Shown one piece after another: positions 16,363 through 24,296 of a stretch of DNA of 57,767 nt. Made by a program: the position numbers and the translations under genes. The stretch is from DASVBE01 sp036375995. GTDB lineage: Bacteria > Actinomycetota > Actinomycetes > Streptosporangiales > Streptosporangiaceae. Position 1 is the first letter of the stretch. Each line of letters opens with the position of its first letter. The stretch lies in assembly GCA_036375995.1 (NCBI GenBank), contig DASVBE010000372.1, forward strand, positions 1-57,767, written 5' to 3'. The notes below the pieces were generated by a model. It worked only from the letters and a program-made list of their open reading frames with translations, made no database searches and was not told the origin of the DNA.

Positions 16363-17220
16363 GTGAGTCCCATCCGCAGCGCGCCACATCAGGCTGGCGC
16401 CGAAGACCCGGGGAGCGCGGCAGGCCGCGCGGCCCGGCTGCGCCGCTGGGCGCCGCGGGCCGTGCTGGCCGCTGTTCTCCTCCTGGTCACGACCGGGTGC
16501 AAGTCGACCACGCTCACCCGGCTCGGCCTGCCGCCCTCGGTGACCAAGCAGGGCGACGTCGTCATCAACCTGTGGCAGGGTTCCTGGATCGCGGCCTGGA
16601 TCGTCGGCGCCGTGGTCTGGGGCCTGATCATCTGGGCGGTGCTGTTCCACCGCAAGCGCGGCGACCGGATCCCGCACCAGGTGCGGTACAACCTGCCGAT
16701 CGAGTTCCTGTACACGGTCGTGCCGTTCATCATGGTCGGGGTGCTGTTCTACTTCACCGCCCGGGACGAGAACTTCATCAACAGGGTGTCCGCCCACCCC
16801 GACGTGGTCGTGAACGTCAGGGGCTTCCAGTGGAGCTGGGAGTTCGACTACCCGCAGTACAAGGTGGCGGGCTCGCAGACCGGCTACGTGACCGAGCTGG
16901 GCCAGATGTGGCCGGGCAAGCTGCCGCTGATGGAGATCCCGGTCGGCAAGACCGTGCAGTTCAACCTGTCCTCGGTTGACGTCGTCCACGCGTTCTGGGT
17001 CGATGCGTTCGAGTTCAAGCGCGACCTGCTGCCTGACCACCCGAACCAGTTCGAGATCACGGCCACCAAGACCGGGACGTTCACCGGGCACTGCTCCGAA
17101 CTGTGCGGTCTGTACCACAGCCGGATGCTGTTCACGCTGAAGATCGTGACCCCGGAGCAGTTCCAGCAGTGGATTACCCAGCAGCAGAACCAGCAGCTCG
17201 CGTCTGGGGGAGTTCAGTGA
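16363..17220 (+). CDS. ctaC: cytochrome c oxidase subunit II
   Basis: The 285-residue lipoprotein has a lipobox LLVTTGC (Cys46), two membrane helices (about 71-93 and 113-131) and a C-terminal cupredoxin domain with the binuclear CuA ligands His209, Cys244, Glu246, Cys248, His252 and Met255 (motif CSELCGLYHSRM). It accepts electrons from the bc1 complex and passes them to subunit I. The GTG at 16363 follows GGGAAGG. Its stop overlaps the ctaD start (GTGA). No fused cytochrome c domain is present, as expected when QcrC is di-haem. Confidence 0.96.
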   Translation: MSPIRSAPHQAGAEDPGSAAGRAARLRRWAPRAVLAAVLLLVTTGCKSTTLTRLGLPPSVTKQGDVVINLWQGSWIAAWIVGAVVWGLIIWAVLFHRKRGDRIPHQVRYNLPIEFLYTVVPFIMVGVLFYFTARDENFINRVSAHPDVVVNVRGFQWSWEFDYPQYKVAGSQTGYVTELGQMWPGKLPLMEIPVGKTVQFNLSSVDVVHAFWVDAFEFKRDLLPDHPNQFEITATKTGTFTGHCSELCGLYHSRMLFTLKIVTPEQFQQWITQQQNQQLASGGVQ

Positions 17221-18941
17221 CCGCCATCCACCCGCCGGTCCCCGGCACATCGGGCACGCCGTCCCCGGCACCGCGTCAGGCCAGCTACAAGAAGGGCTCG
17301 CTGCTCGCGGACTGGCTGTCCTCGACCGACCACAAGGTCATCGGGCACCTGTACCTGATCACCTCGTTCATCTTCTTCCTGATCGCCGGCGTGATGGCCA
17401 TGATCATCCGCGCCCAGCTGCTGGGCCCGGATCAGCACCTGGTGTCGGATCAGCAGTACAACGAGCTGTTCACCATGCACGGCACGATCATGCTGCTGCT
17501 GTTCGCGACGCCGCTGTTCGTCGGGTTCGCGAACGAGATCATGCCGCTGCAGATCGGCGCGCCGGACGTGGCGTTCCCCCGGCTGAACCTGCTCAGCTAC
17601 TACATGTTCACGTTCGGCGGGATAATCCTGGTCCTGTCCTTCCTGACCCCGGGCGGGGCGGCGGCCTTCGGCTGGTACGCCTACGCGCCGCTGACCAGCG
17701 CGGTGAACTCGCCGGGCATCGGCGGGGACATGTGGATCATGGGCCTGGTGCTGTCCGGGCTCGGCACGATCCTGGGCGGGGTCAACTTCGTCACGACGAT
17801 CATCTGCATGCGCGCGCCGGGCATGACCATGTTCCGGATGCCGATCTTCACCTGGAACATCCTGCTGACCAGCCTGCTGGTGCTGCTGGCCTTCCCGGTG
17901 CTGGCCGCCGCGCTGCTGGTGCTGGAGATCGACCGCAAGCTCGGCGCCCAGGTGTTCAGCGCGGCCAGCGGTGGGGCGATCCTGTGGCAGCACCTGTTCT
18001 GGTTCTTCGGCCATCCCGAGGTCTACATCCTGGCGCTGCCGTTCTTCGGCATCGCCACCGAAGTCATCCCGGTGTTCAGCCGCAAGCCGCTGTTCGGCTA
18101 CAAGACGCTGATCGCGGCGACGATCGCGATCGCGGGCCTGTCGATGACCGTGTGGGCGCACCACATGTTCACCACCGGCGCGGTGCTGCTGCCGTTCTTC
18201 TCGTTCATGACGTTCCTGATCGCGGTGCCCACCGGGGTGAAGTTCTTCAACTGGGTGGGCACGATCTGGCGCGGCCAGCTCACGTTCGAGCCGGCCATGC
18301 TGTTCATCCTCGGGTTCCTGGTCGTGTTCCTGTTCGGCGGGCTGACCGGGGTCATCCTGGCCTCGCCGCCGCTGGACTTCGCGGTCAGCGACTCGTACTT
18401 CGTGGTCGCGCACTTCCACTACGTGCTGTTCGGCACGGTGGTGTTCTGCATGTTCGGCGGGTTCTACTTCTGGTGGCCCAAGTTCACCGGCAAGATCCTG
18501 AACAGCACGCTGGGCAAGTGGCACTTCTGGGCGGTGTTCATCGGGTTCAACATGACGTTCCTGGTGCAGCACTGGATCGGCGTGGAAGGCATGCCGCGGC
18601 GCATCGCCAACTACCCGGACCTGCCCGGCAACGTGACCACGCTGAACCAGATCTCCTCGATCGGATCGTTCATCCTGGGCGCGTCCACGCTGATCTTCAT
18701 CTGGAACGTGTACATCACCTGGAAGCACGGCGAGCCGGTGACCGAGGACGACCCGTGGGGCTTCGCGAACTCGCTGGAGTGGGCCACGTCCTGCCCGCCG
18801 CCGCGGCACAACTTCACCTCGATCCCGCGGATCAGGTCCGAGCGCCCCGCGTTCGACCTGCACTACCCGCACATCAAGGCCGGGCGGGACCGGGCTCTCG
18901 AGCACCGCAAGCAGTCCATCGGAGGCCCTAGTGAGCACTAG
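17217..18941 (+). CDS. ctaD: cytochrome c oxidase subunit I (aa3-type)
   Basis: The 574-residue polytopic protein has the haem-copper oxidase signature: WFFGHPEVYILALP (CuB His and the His-Tyr crosslink), VWAHHMFTTG (two CuB His) and VVAHFHYVLFG (haem a3 and haem a ligands). It reduces O2 to water and pumps protons. The start is the GTG at 17217, overlapping the ctaC stop; upstream in-frame codons lie inside ctaC. The C-terminus NFTSIPRIRSERPAFDLHYPH is conserved in actinobacterial CtaD. Confidence 0.96.
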   Translation: MTAIHPPVPGTSGTPSPAPRQASYKKGSLLADWLSSTDHKVIGHLYLITSFIFFLIAGVMAMIIRAQLLGPDQHLVSDQQYNELFTMHGTIMLLLFATPLFVGFANEIMPLQIGAPDVAFPRLNLLSYYMFTFGGIILVLSFLTPGGAAAFGWYAYAPLTSAVNSPGIGGDMWIMGLVLSGLGTILGGVNFVTTIICMRAPGMTMFRMPIFTWNILLTSLLVLLAFPVLAAALLVLEIDRKLGAQVFSAASGGAILWQHLFWFFGHPEVYILALPFFGIATEVIPVFSRKPLFGYKTLIAATIAIAGLSMTVWAHHMFTTGAVLLPFFSFMTFLIAVPTGVKFFNWVGTIWRGQLTFEPAMLFILGFLVVFLFGGLTGVILASPPLDFAVSDSYFVVAHFHYVLFGTVVFCMFGGFYFWWPKFTGKILNSTLGKWHFWAVFIGFNMTFLVQHWIGVEGMPRRIANYPDLPGNVTTLNQISSIGSFILGASTLIFIWNVYITWKHGEPVTEDDPWGFANSLEWATSCPPPRHNFTSIPRIRSERPAFDLHYPHIKAGRDRALEHRKQSIGGPSEH

Positions 18942-18980
18942 CGGGGCCAGCGGCCGCGCCAGAGTGACAGGAGTGACGCG

Positions 18981-19376
18981 ATGAAGGTCGAGGGATATCT
19001 GTTCCTTGGCTGCGCGGTGTTCTTCGGTGGCGCGGACGTCGTCTACTGGAACCTGTCCGGCGACCCGACGGGCACCACCGCGCTCGCGCTGTCCGTCGCG
19101 CTGGCCTTCCTGACCGGCTTCTACCTGCTGTTCACCGGCCGCCGGCTGCCCCAGCGGCCGGAGGACAACCTCAGCGGCGAGATCGAGCAGGGCACCGGCG
19201 AGCTGGGCTTCTTCAGCCCGCACAGCTGGTGGCCGCTGTTCCTGGGCCTGTCCGCCGGGCTGGCCGCGGTGGGCTTCGCGGTCGGCTGGTGGCTGTTCCT
19301 GGTGGGCGCGTGCTTCACCGTGCTCAGCGCGATCGGCTTCGTGTTCGAGTACTACCGCGGGAACTACGCGCACTGA
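18981..19376 (+). CDS. ctaF: cytochrome c oxidase subunit IV (actinobacterial CtaF)
   Basis: The 131-residue protein has four predicted membrane helices and ends FVFEYYRGNYAH, the hallmark of the actinobacterial subunit IV. It is a structural subunit of the bc1-aa3 supercomplex. The ATG at 18981 follows AGGAG by 8 nt, 39 nt after ctaD, so it belongs to the ctaC-ctaD-ctaF operon. Confidence 0.94.
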   Translation: MKVEGYLFLGCAVFFGGADVVYWNLSGDPTGTTALALSVALAFLTGFYLLFTGRRLPQRPEDNLSGEIEQGTGELGFFSPHSWWPLFLGLSAGLAAVGFAVGWWLFLVGACFTVLSAIGFVFEYYRGNYAH

Positions 19377-19389
19377 GCGCGGCGCGCTG

Positions 19390-20058
19390 ATGGACGTCTG
19401 GGAGGCCCTGTACACGACCAGGGCGATGCGCCGGGTGCGGACCGACCCGATCCCGCTGGCCGTGCAGGAGCGGATCCTGGACGCCGCGGTGCGCGCGCCG
19501 AGCGGCGGCAACACCCAGGACTGGCGGTTCCTGCTGGTCGACGACCCGGCGGTGAAGGCCCGGCTGGCGCCGCTGTACGCGGACAGCATCCGGCAGCTGT
19601 GGCAGACGGCGTACCGGGCGCGGCTCGAGGCGGCGCGGGCGACCCCGTCCGACCCGGCCAGCGTGTCGTTCCTGAAGGTGCAGGCCTCGGCGCAGTGGCT
19701 GGCGGACCACTTCGCGGACGTGCCGCTGTACCTGTTCGCGTTCAGCCGCGACAGCAGCGGCGGGTCGATCTTCCCGGCGGTGTGGTCGGCGCAACTGGCC
19801 GCCCGGGCGCAGGGGGTCGGCAGCGCGCTGACCTCGGTGCTCGGCCACTTCCACCCGGCGGAGACGCTGGAGATCCTGGGCGTTCCCGAGGGCAAGGGCT
19901 GGCAGATGGCCTGCTGCGTGTCGTTCGGGTACCCGACCGGGCGGTGGGGAGTGGCGCCCCGGCGTCCCGCTCATGAGGTCACCTTCCGGAACGCCTGGGG
20001 CACCGATCCAGGGCTGAGCGCCGCCGGGCCGCTCTGGCCGGATTCACCCGCTTCCTGA
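19390..20058 (+). CDS. nitroreductase-family FMN oxidoreductase
   Basis: The 222-residue flavoprotein has the nitroreductase signature: an N-terminal phosphate-binding TTRAMRRVRTDPIP, then APSGGNTQDWRFLLVDD, and a C-terminal FGYPTGRWGVAPRRP. Such enzymes reduce nitro compounds, quinones or unsaturated substrates, or act in cobalamin lower-ligand synthesis. Nothing here fixes the substrate. It starts 13 nt after ctaF and may be cotranscribed with it. I take it as the first gene of the accessory block that separates ctaF from qcrB. Confidence 0.88.
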   Translation: MDVWEALYTTRAMRRVRTDPIPLAVQERILDAAVRAPSGGNTQDWRFLLVDDPAVKARLAPLYADSIRQLWQTAYRARLEAARATPSDPASVSFLKVQASAQWLADHFADVPLYLFAFSRDSSGGSIFPAVWSAQLAARAQGVGSALTSVLGHFHPAETLEILGVPEGKGWQMACCVSFGYPTGRWGVAPRRPAHEVTFRNAWGTDPGLSAAGPLWPDSPAS

Positions 20059-20118
20059 GCCAGCCAGTCGGTCCCGTCCGGTATCTATAGTTCAGGATCC
20101 CCTGATCTAGGAGCCGGC

Positions 20119-20367
20119 GTGGACTTTGTGCTGGTCGGCCATGTGCGGGGCATGCACCAGGGCCAGCCCGTGGAGCTCGGCCGCCGGCCGGAACGGTGCC
20201 TGCCCGGCTTACTGCTGATCGAGGCCGGCCGGCCCGTCAGCCCGGACCGGCTGGCCGAGCTGCTCTGGGACGGGTTCCGGGTGCACACCTCGATCGCCTT
20301 CGTCCGCAGCCAGCAGGGCCACCTGGCCGACGCCCATCAGGCCCGCGCCCGGCTGGACGGACCATGA
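20119..20367 (+). pseudogene. internally deleted SARP/BTAD-type regulator remnant
   Basis: The 82-codon frame begins MDFVLVGHVRGMHQGQPVELGRRPERCLPGLLL, then RPVSPDRLAELLWDG, which is the start of the winged-helix domain of SARP/AfsR-type regulators. After WDG the sequence jumps to RVHTSIAFVRSQQGHLADAHQARARLDGP, which looks like a fragment of the C-terminal TPR region. The recognition helix and the BTAD domain are missing, so it should not function as a regulator. Its stop overlaps the next start (ATGA). The remnant suggests an internal deletion in a several-kilobase regulator gene. Confidence 0.6.
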
Positions 20368-20972
20368 GCGGACAGGACCGGCGGTGGAACCACAACACCC
20401 ACTACTACCCGCTGGTCCTGGCCGCGGTTCCGGACGGCTGCCGGCGGGCGCTGGACGTGGGCTGCGGGGAGGGCATGCTGGCCCGTGAGCTGGCCGTCCG
20501 CGTGCCGGAGGTGGTGGGGATCGACGAGCATGAGCCCAGCATCGCGCTGGCCCGCGAGCAGGGGCCCGGGGGCCGGGTCGAGTACGTGCTCGGGGACTTC
20601 CTCGGTTACCCGTTCCCGGCCGCGTCGTTCGACCTGATCAGCTGCGTGGCGGCGCTGCATCACATGGACCCGGCGGCGGCGCTGACCCGGATGTCGGGCC
20701 TCCTGGCTCCCGGCGGCACGCTGGTGGTCAGCGGCGTGGCCCGGTCCCGGTGGTCCGACCTTCCCCTGGACGTCATCGCGGTGATCGCCAACCTCGGCTA
20801 CCGGGCGGTCAGGGGCTACTGGCAGCACCCGTCGCCGGTCGTATGGCCGCCGCGGCACACCTACCGGGAGATCCGGGCCCTGGCCGGGGACCTGCTGCCC
20901 GGCGTCCGCTACCGCCGTCACCTGCTGTGGCGCTACTCGCTCACCTGGACCAAGTCGCCCGCCGGCGGATAG
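20364..20972 (+). CDS. class I SAM-dependent methyltransferase
   Basis: The 202-residue Rossmann methyltransferase has motif I in RALDVGCGEGMLARELA, the acidic end of strand 2 in VVGIDEHEPS, VEYVLGDFLGYPF and FDLISCVAALHHMDP, followed by LLAPGGTLVVSG. The substrate is unknown; the general type resembles the UbiE/Methyltransf_11 group. The ATG at 20364 overlaps the stop of the SARP remnant, with GGACGG upstream, so its expression may depend on that truncated frame. Confidence 0.85.
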   Translation: MSGQDRRWNHNTHYYPLVLAAVPDGCRRALDVGCGEGMLARELAVRVPEVVGIDEHEPSIALAREQGPGGRVEYVLGDFLGYPFPAASFDLISCVAALHHMDPAAALTRMSGLLAPGGTLVVSGVARSRWSDLPLDVIAVIANLGYRAVRGYWQHPSPVVWPPRHTYREIRALAGDLLPGVRYRRHLLWRYSLTWTKSPAGG

Positions 20973-21021
20973 ACGCCCGTTTTGTGGTACGTTCGGCGGT
21001 GCCGTGCACCGGTACGGATCT

Positions 21022-21090
21022 GAGGAGGTGAGACCGATCAGCGCAATGACAGGTCGGGGCTCCCTCCCTCGCATGGCCTAGGGAGCGCCC
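21022..21090 (+). promoter_or_regulatory. candidate leader peptide and attenuator hairpin
   Basis: A strong Shine-Dalgarno-like GAGGAGGTGA (21022-21031) precedes a mini-frame at 21046-21081 encoding MTGRGSLPRMA (in-frame GTG at 21028). The second half of the mini-frame forms a hairpin with the sequence across its stop: GGGGCTCCCT (21056-21065) with AGGGAGCGCCC (21080-21090). The hydrolase fragment starts 31 nt later. This is the layout of a translation-coupled attenuator, now stranded ahead of a truncated gene. Confidence 0.4.
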
Positions 21091-21120
21091 GCAGAAGGCG
21101 TTACGAAAGGCCTGAACGCT

Positions 21121-21270
21121 ATGCGCTTCATCGCTGCGACGTCGCTGGACGGCGTCACCGAACAGCTCTTCACCGTCGGCGAGGTCCCGGGTGTGCTGTG
21201 GACACCGGAAGGCGGTCGCGGGCGGCCAGGGTGGCGGGCGGGTGCCAGTCCGCGGCCCACCGGGCCATGA
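21121..21270 (+). pseudogene. 5' fragment of an alpha/beta-hydrolase gene
   Basis: The frame reads MRFIAATSLDGVTEQLFTVGEVPGVLWTPEG, the N-terminus of a common actinobacterial dienelactone-hydrolase-like family that normally continues into PRPLVLLGHGG. Here homology stops after about residue 32. The frame then runs antisense through the HxlR gene and stops at 21268, so the catalytic domain is absent. A recombination junction near 21213 probably joined this 5' end to the tail of the HxlR gene. Confidence 0.6.
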
Positions 21271-21565
21271 CCAGGATGGCCTCGGACAGCTCGGCGCCGC
21301 GGGTGGACAGGCGGTAGCCGTCGTCGGCGCGCTCCACGATGCCCGCCTCGCGGAGTTCGGCGAGCCGGTCGGTGAGCACGCTCGAGGAAACGCCGCCGCA
21401 GCGGCTCTGGAGCTCACGGAAGCTGGGCACCGGCGCGCCGCGCAGCTCCCACAGGACCCGCAGCGTCCACCGGCGGCCCAGCAGGTCCAGCAGGGCCATG
21501 ATCGGCCGCCCGGTGGCGGATCCGCGGACCGGGCGGCCCGGCAGCGGTGTGCCCGGGTACGTCAT
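21170..21565 (-). CDS. HxlR-family winged-helix transcriptional regulator
   Basis: The 131-residue product has the HxlR wHTH: PIMALLDLLGRRWTLRVLWELRGAPVPSFRELQSRCGGVSSSVLTDRLAELREAGIVER, then YRLSTRGAELSEAI. Such regulators often control the divergent gene, here the carboxymuconolactone-decarboxylase-like gene. A 10-bp inverted repeat flanks that gene's start. The last 15 or so codons overlap the truncated hydrolase fragment on the other strand, so the native C-terminus may have been replaced. Confidence 0.88.
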   Translation of the reverse strand: MTYPGTPLPGRPVRGSATGRPIMALLDLLGRRWTLRVLWELRGAPVPSFRELQSRCGGVSSSVLTDRLAELREAGIVERADDGYRLSTRGAELSEAILVMARWAADWHPPATLAARDRLPVSTAHPGPRRR

Positions 21566-21610
21566 CCGTGCCTCCTGCTGTTTTGTGCCGGTGACCTTGT
21601 GCGCTTCTGT

Positions 21611-21651
21611 TTCCGAAGCAACGGTGTTACCGTGGTCAGCATGCTTCGGAA
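21611..21651. promoter_or_regulatory. 10-bp inverted repeat in the HxlR/CMD divergent promoter
   Basis: TTCCGAAGCA (21611-21620) and TGCTTCGGAA (21642-21651) are exact reverse complements. The second arm covers the start codon (21641) of the divergent gene. TACCGT at 21628-21633 is a -10 candidate between the arms, 7 nt from the ATG. Binding at this dyad would cover both promoter and start. HxlR is the obvious candidate ligand. Confidence 0.45.
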
Positions 21652-22237
21652 TTCAAACCAGGATAGGCCGGACCTGGCTGCGGCGCCCAGGATCGAGCCC
21701 GTGTCGCCGCCGTACGACGAGGAGACCGCCGCCGCGCTGGACCGGCTGGGGCCGCCGCTCGCGATCTTCCGGGTGCTCGCCCGGCGGCCGGACCGGGCGC
21801 ACGGGATAGCCGGCTGGGGGCGCTACTACCTGTCCCGGCAGTGCGCGCTTTCGCTACGGCACCGGGAACTGCTCATCCTGCGCACCACCGCGCGGTGCGG
21901 GGCCGAGTACGAGTGGGGCGTGCACGTCCAGGTGTTCGCGGAGAAGGCCGGCCTGAGCGGCGACCAGCTCCGCTCGGTGACCAGCGGCAGCCCGCACGAT
22001 GCCTGCTGGACCGATCCGGCCGACCGGGCGGTGCTCCACGCCGCGGATGCGCTGGACCGCGACTGCGACCTGACCGATGCCGACTGGATCTGGCTGACCA
22101 GCCACGTCGGCGAGGAGGGCGCCGTCGACACCCTGCTGATCTGCGGCTGGTACCGGGCGATCAGCTACCTCGCCCGGGCCACCCGGCTCCCCGCGGAGCC
22201 CGGCACCCCGCGGCTGGCCGGCGTCGCAGCCGGCTAG
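21641..22237 (+). CDS. carboxymuconolactone-decarboxylase/AhpD-like family protein
   Basis: A 198-residue all-helical protein with SLRHRELLILRTTARCGAEYEWGVHVQVFAEKAGL, the CMD/AhpD signature with Glu, Trp and His in the proton-relay positions. The CxxC disulfide pair of true AhpD peroxidases is absent, so a hydrolase or decarboxylase-like role is more likely than peroxidase coupling. The ATG at 21641 has no Shine-Dalgarno sequence and lies 7 nt after TACCGT, which fits a leaderless mRNA. The gene converges with the acyl-CoA ligase gene. Confidence 0.85.
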   Translation: MLRNSNQDRPDLAAAPRIEPVSPPYDEETAAALDRLGPPLAIFRVLARRPDRAHGIAGWGRYYLSRQCALSLRHRELLILRTTARCGAEYEWGVHVQVFAEKAGLSGDQLRSVTSGSPHDACWTDPADRAVLHAADALDRDCDLTDADWIWLTSHVGEEGAVDTLLICGWYRAISYLARATRLPAEPGTPRLAGVAAG

Positions 22238-22271
22238 GGCCGTCCGCGCACCGCGGCGTGGCCGGGCCGGC

Positions 22272-24095
22272 TCAGGCGGGAAGCGGGGCGCCGTCACCGT
22301 ACAGGGCGGCGATCTGGAGCGCGTACTGTTCCGTGATCACCTGACGGCGCACTTTCATCGTTGGGGTCAGCTGGCCCCCGGCCTCGGTGAAGTCCTGGTC
22401 GAGGATCATGAACTTCCTGATCGCCTCGGCCCGCGACACGGCCTTGTTGGCTTCGTCGATGGCCCTCTGGAACTCCGCCCGCAGGTCAGGGTCGTCGCGC
22501 AGGTCGGCCAGGGTCGCCGTGCCCGGCTTGTGGTGGTCGGCCTTCCACTGAGCCAGCGTCTCGGCATCGCCGGTCACCAGCGCCGCGATGTAGGGCCGCC
22601 CGTCGCCGACCACCAGGCACTGGCTCACCAGCCAGTGGGCGCGCAGCCGGTCCTCGAGCACCGCGGGCGCGACGTTCTTGCCGGCCGCAGTGATGATCAG
22701 GTCCTTCTTGCGGCCGGTGATGGTGAGGAACCCCTCGTCGTCGAGGGCGCCGAGGTCGCCGGTGTGCAGCCAGCCGTCCTCATCGATCATCTCCTTGGTG
22801 GCGCTCTCGTTGTGCCAGTAGCCCTGGAAGACCATGTGCCCCCGGACGAGGATCTCGCGGTCGGGGGCGATCCGGATCGTGCAGCCCGGGATGGGCCGGC
22901 CCACGGTGCCGATCTTCTGCGCGTCGAGCGTATTGGAGTTGGTCGCCGGGCTCGTCTCGGTCAGGCCGTAGCCTTCCAGCACGGTGATGCCGCAGCCGCG
23001 GAAGAAGTGGCCCAGCCGGGTGCCGAGCGGGGCGGCCGCGCTCCAGGAGTACTGGACCCGGCCGCCGAGGGCGGCCCGCAGTTTGCCGTAGACGAGCCGG
23101 TCATACAGCGCATGCTGGACGCGGAGCAGGAGGCCGGGGCCGCCGGCGTCCAGGGCCTGGCTCCACGCGATGGCGGTGGCCTCCGCCCGGGCGAAGATCC
23201 CGGCGTGACCCGCGCTGCTGGCCTGGTGCCTGGCGTTGTTGTACACCTTTTCCCACAGCCGCGGCACCGACAGCACGCTCGTCGGCCTGAAGGCCGGCAG
23301 CTCGTGGGCGGCGTCGCCCATGTCGGCCAGGCCGAGGACGGTGCGCGAGTAGATGGCGCCGTACTGGATGAGCTGGGCGTAGCTGTGGGCCAGGGGCAGG
23401 AAGAGCAGCGTCGAGTTGTGCTCGTTGAACACCCGGGTGAAGCCGTCGTTCACCATGCAGTTGCGGGCGTTGGCGACGATGTTCCCGTGGCTCAGCATGC
23501 AGCCCTTCGGCCGGCCAGTGGTGCCGGAGGTATACACGATCTCGGCGAGGTCCGCGGCGCCGCGGGTCCTGCGCCGTTCCTCCACTTGCTCCGGCGTCAC
23601 CTGCGCGCCCGCCGCCCGCAGGTCGGCCAGGCGGCCGGGCCCGCTGCCGTCGATTTGCCACACGTGGCGGAGCGCGGGCAAGCCGGGGCGCGCGGCGGCC
23701 ACCTCGCCGGCGTGCTCGCCGGTCTCGACCATGATGGCGACCGCGCCGGAATCCCGGAGAATCCACTCGACCTGCTCGAGCGAGGAGGTCGGGTAGACCG
23801 GCACGGTGACGGCGCCGGCGGTCAGGATCGCGAAGTCGAGCAGCGTCCACTCGTACCGCGTGCGCGACATCAGCCCCACACGGTCACCGGGCTGGATGCC
23901 GGAAGCGATCAAGCCGGCGGCGGTATCGCGCACCTGCCCAGCGAACTCGCGCCAGGTCACCGGCGCCCAGTTGCCGTCCAGCTTGCGCTTCAGGCCCACC
24001 GAGTCCGGCCAGCGCGCCGCATTCGTGAACAGATCATCCGTGACGTTGTCATCCGGCTGGATGACGTACGCCGCGGGTACAGATATTTCCCGCAT
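22272..24095 (-). CDS. long-chain acyl-CoA ligase (FadD15-like, AMP-forming)
   Basis: The 607-residue adenylating enzyme has the P-loop-like YTSGTTGRPKGCMLSHGN, the A5 motif EGYGLTETSPATNSN, A7/A8 in GWLHTGDLGALDDEGFLTITGRKKDLIITAAGKNVAP, and a C-terminal lysine region. It activates long-chain fatty acids to acyl-AMP and then acyl-CoA. It is about half identical to the fadD15 gene at 48243. I chose the ATG at 24095 (MREISVPAAYVI), preceded by GGGAG, over an in-frame GTG 78 nt upstream. It is divergent from the GMC oxidoreductase with a DosR-like box between them. It could prime the thiolase pair with acyl-CoA. Confidence 0.9.
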   Translation of the reverse strand: MREISVPAAYVIQPDDNVTDDLFTNAARWPDSVGLKRKLDGNWAPVTWREFAGQVRDTAAGLIASGIQPGDRVGLMSRTRYEWTLLDFAILTAGAVTVPVYPTSSLEQVEWILRDSGAVAIMVETGEHAGEVAAARPGLPALRHVWQIDGSGPGRLADLRAAGAQVTPEQVEERRRTRGAADLAEIVYTSGTTGRPKGCMLSHGNIVANARNCMVNDGFTRVFNEHNSTLLFLPLAHSYAQLIQYGAIYSRTVLGLADMGDAAHELPAFRPTSVLSVPRLWEKVYNNARHQASSAGHAGIFARAEATAIAWSQALDAGGPGLLLRVQHALYDRLVYGKLRAALGGRVQYSWSAAAPLGTRLGHFFRGCGITVLEGYGLTETSPATNSNTLDAQKIGTVGRPIPGCTIRIAPDREILVRGHMVFQGYWHNESATKEMIDEDGWLHTGDLGALDDEGFLTITGRKKDLIITAAGKNVAPAVLEDRLRAHWLVSQCLVVGDGRPYIAALVTGDAETLAQWKADHHKPGTATLADLRDDPDLRAEFQRAIDEANKAVSRAEAIRKFMILDQDFTEAGGQLTPTMKVRRQVITEQYALQIAALYGDGAPLPA

Positions 24096-24210
24096 GGTCC
24101 CCACTCCCTCACGGACAGCGGCGGTTCTCCTACCTCCTGCCTCGTCTGGGCGAGCCCGCCGGACCAGGGTCAAAGGTCACAAGCCAGGTAACCCGGCATG
24201 CCGTGGCCGG

Positions 24211-24230
24211 GCAGGGACCTTCGGCCCTGC
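24211..24230. promoter_or_regulatory. DosR/DevR-like box 1 (ligase-GMC divergent promoter)
   Basis: GCAGGGACCTTCGGCCCTGC is a near-perfect 20-bp dyad whose core GGGACCTTCGGCCC matches the mycobacterial DosR pattern (GGGACT-WW-AGTCCC) at most positions. It lies 119 nt upstream of the ligase start and 70 nt upstream of the GMC start. A second copy lies at 30910 with similar spacing to its genes. Confidence 0.55.
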
Positions 24231-24296
24231 TGCGCAGGCGCGGTGCCGCGCACCATAACCGGAACACCTGCCCAGGTAAGGAAGGGGGCGGTGGGC

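Noticed and set aside
22272..24095. Assigning the acyl-CoA ligase as an OleC/NltC beta-lactone synthetase
   Set aside because: Its motifs and close similarity to the fadD15 gene at 48243 indicate an ordinary long-chain acyl-CoA ligase. A phylogeny could still overturn this.
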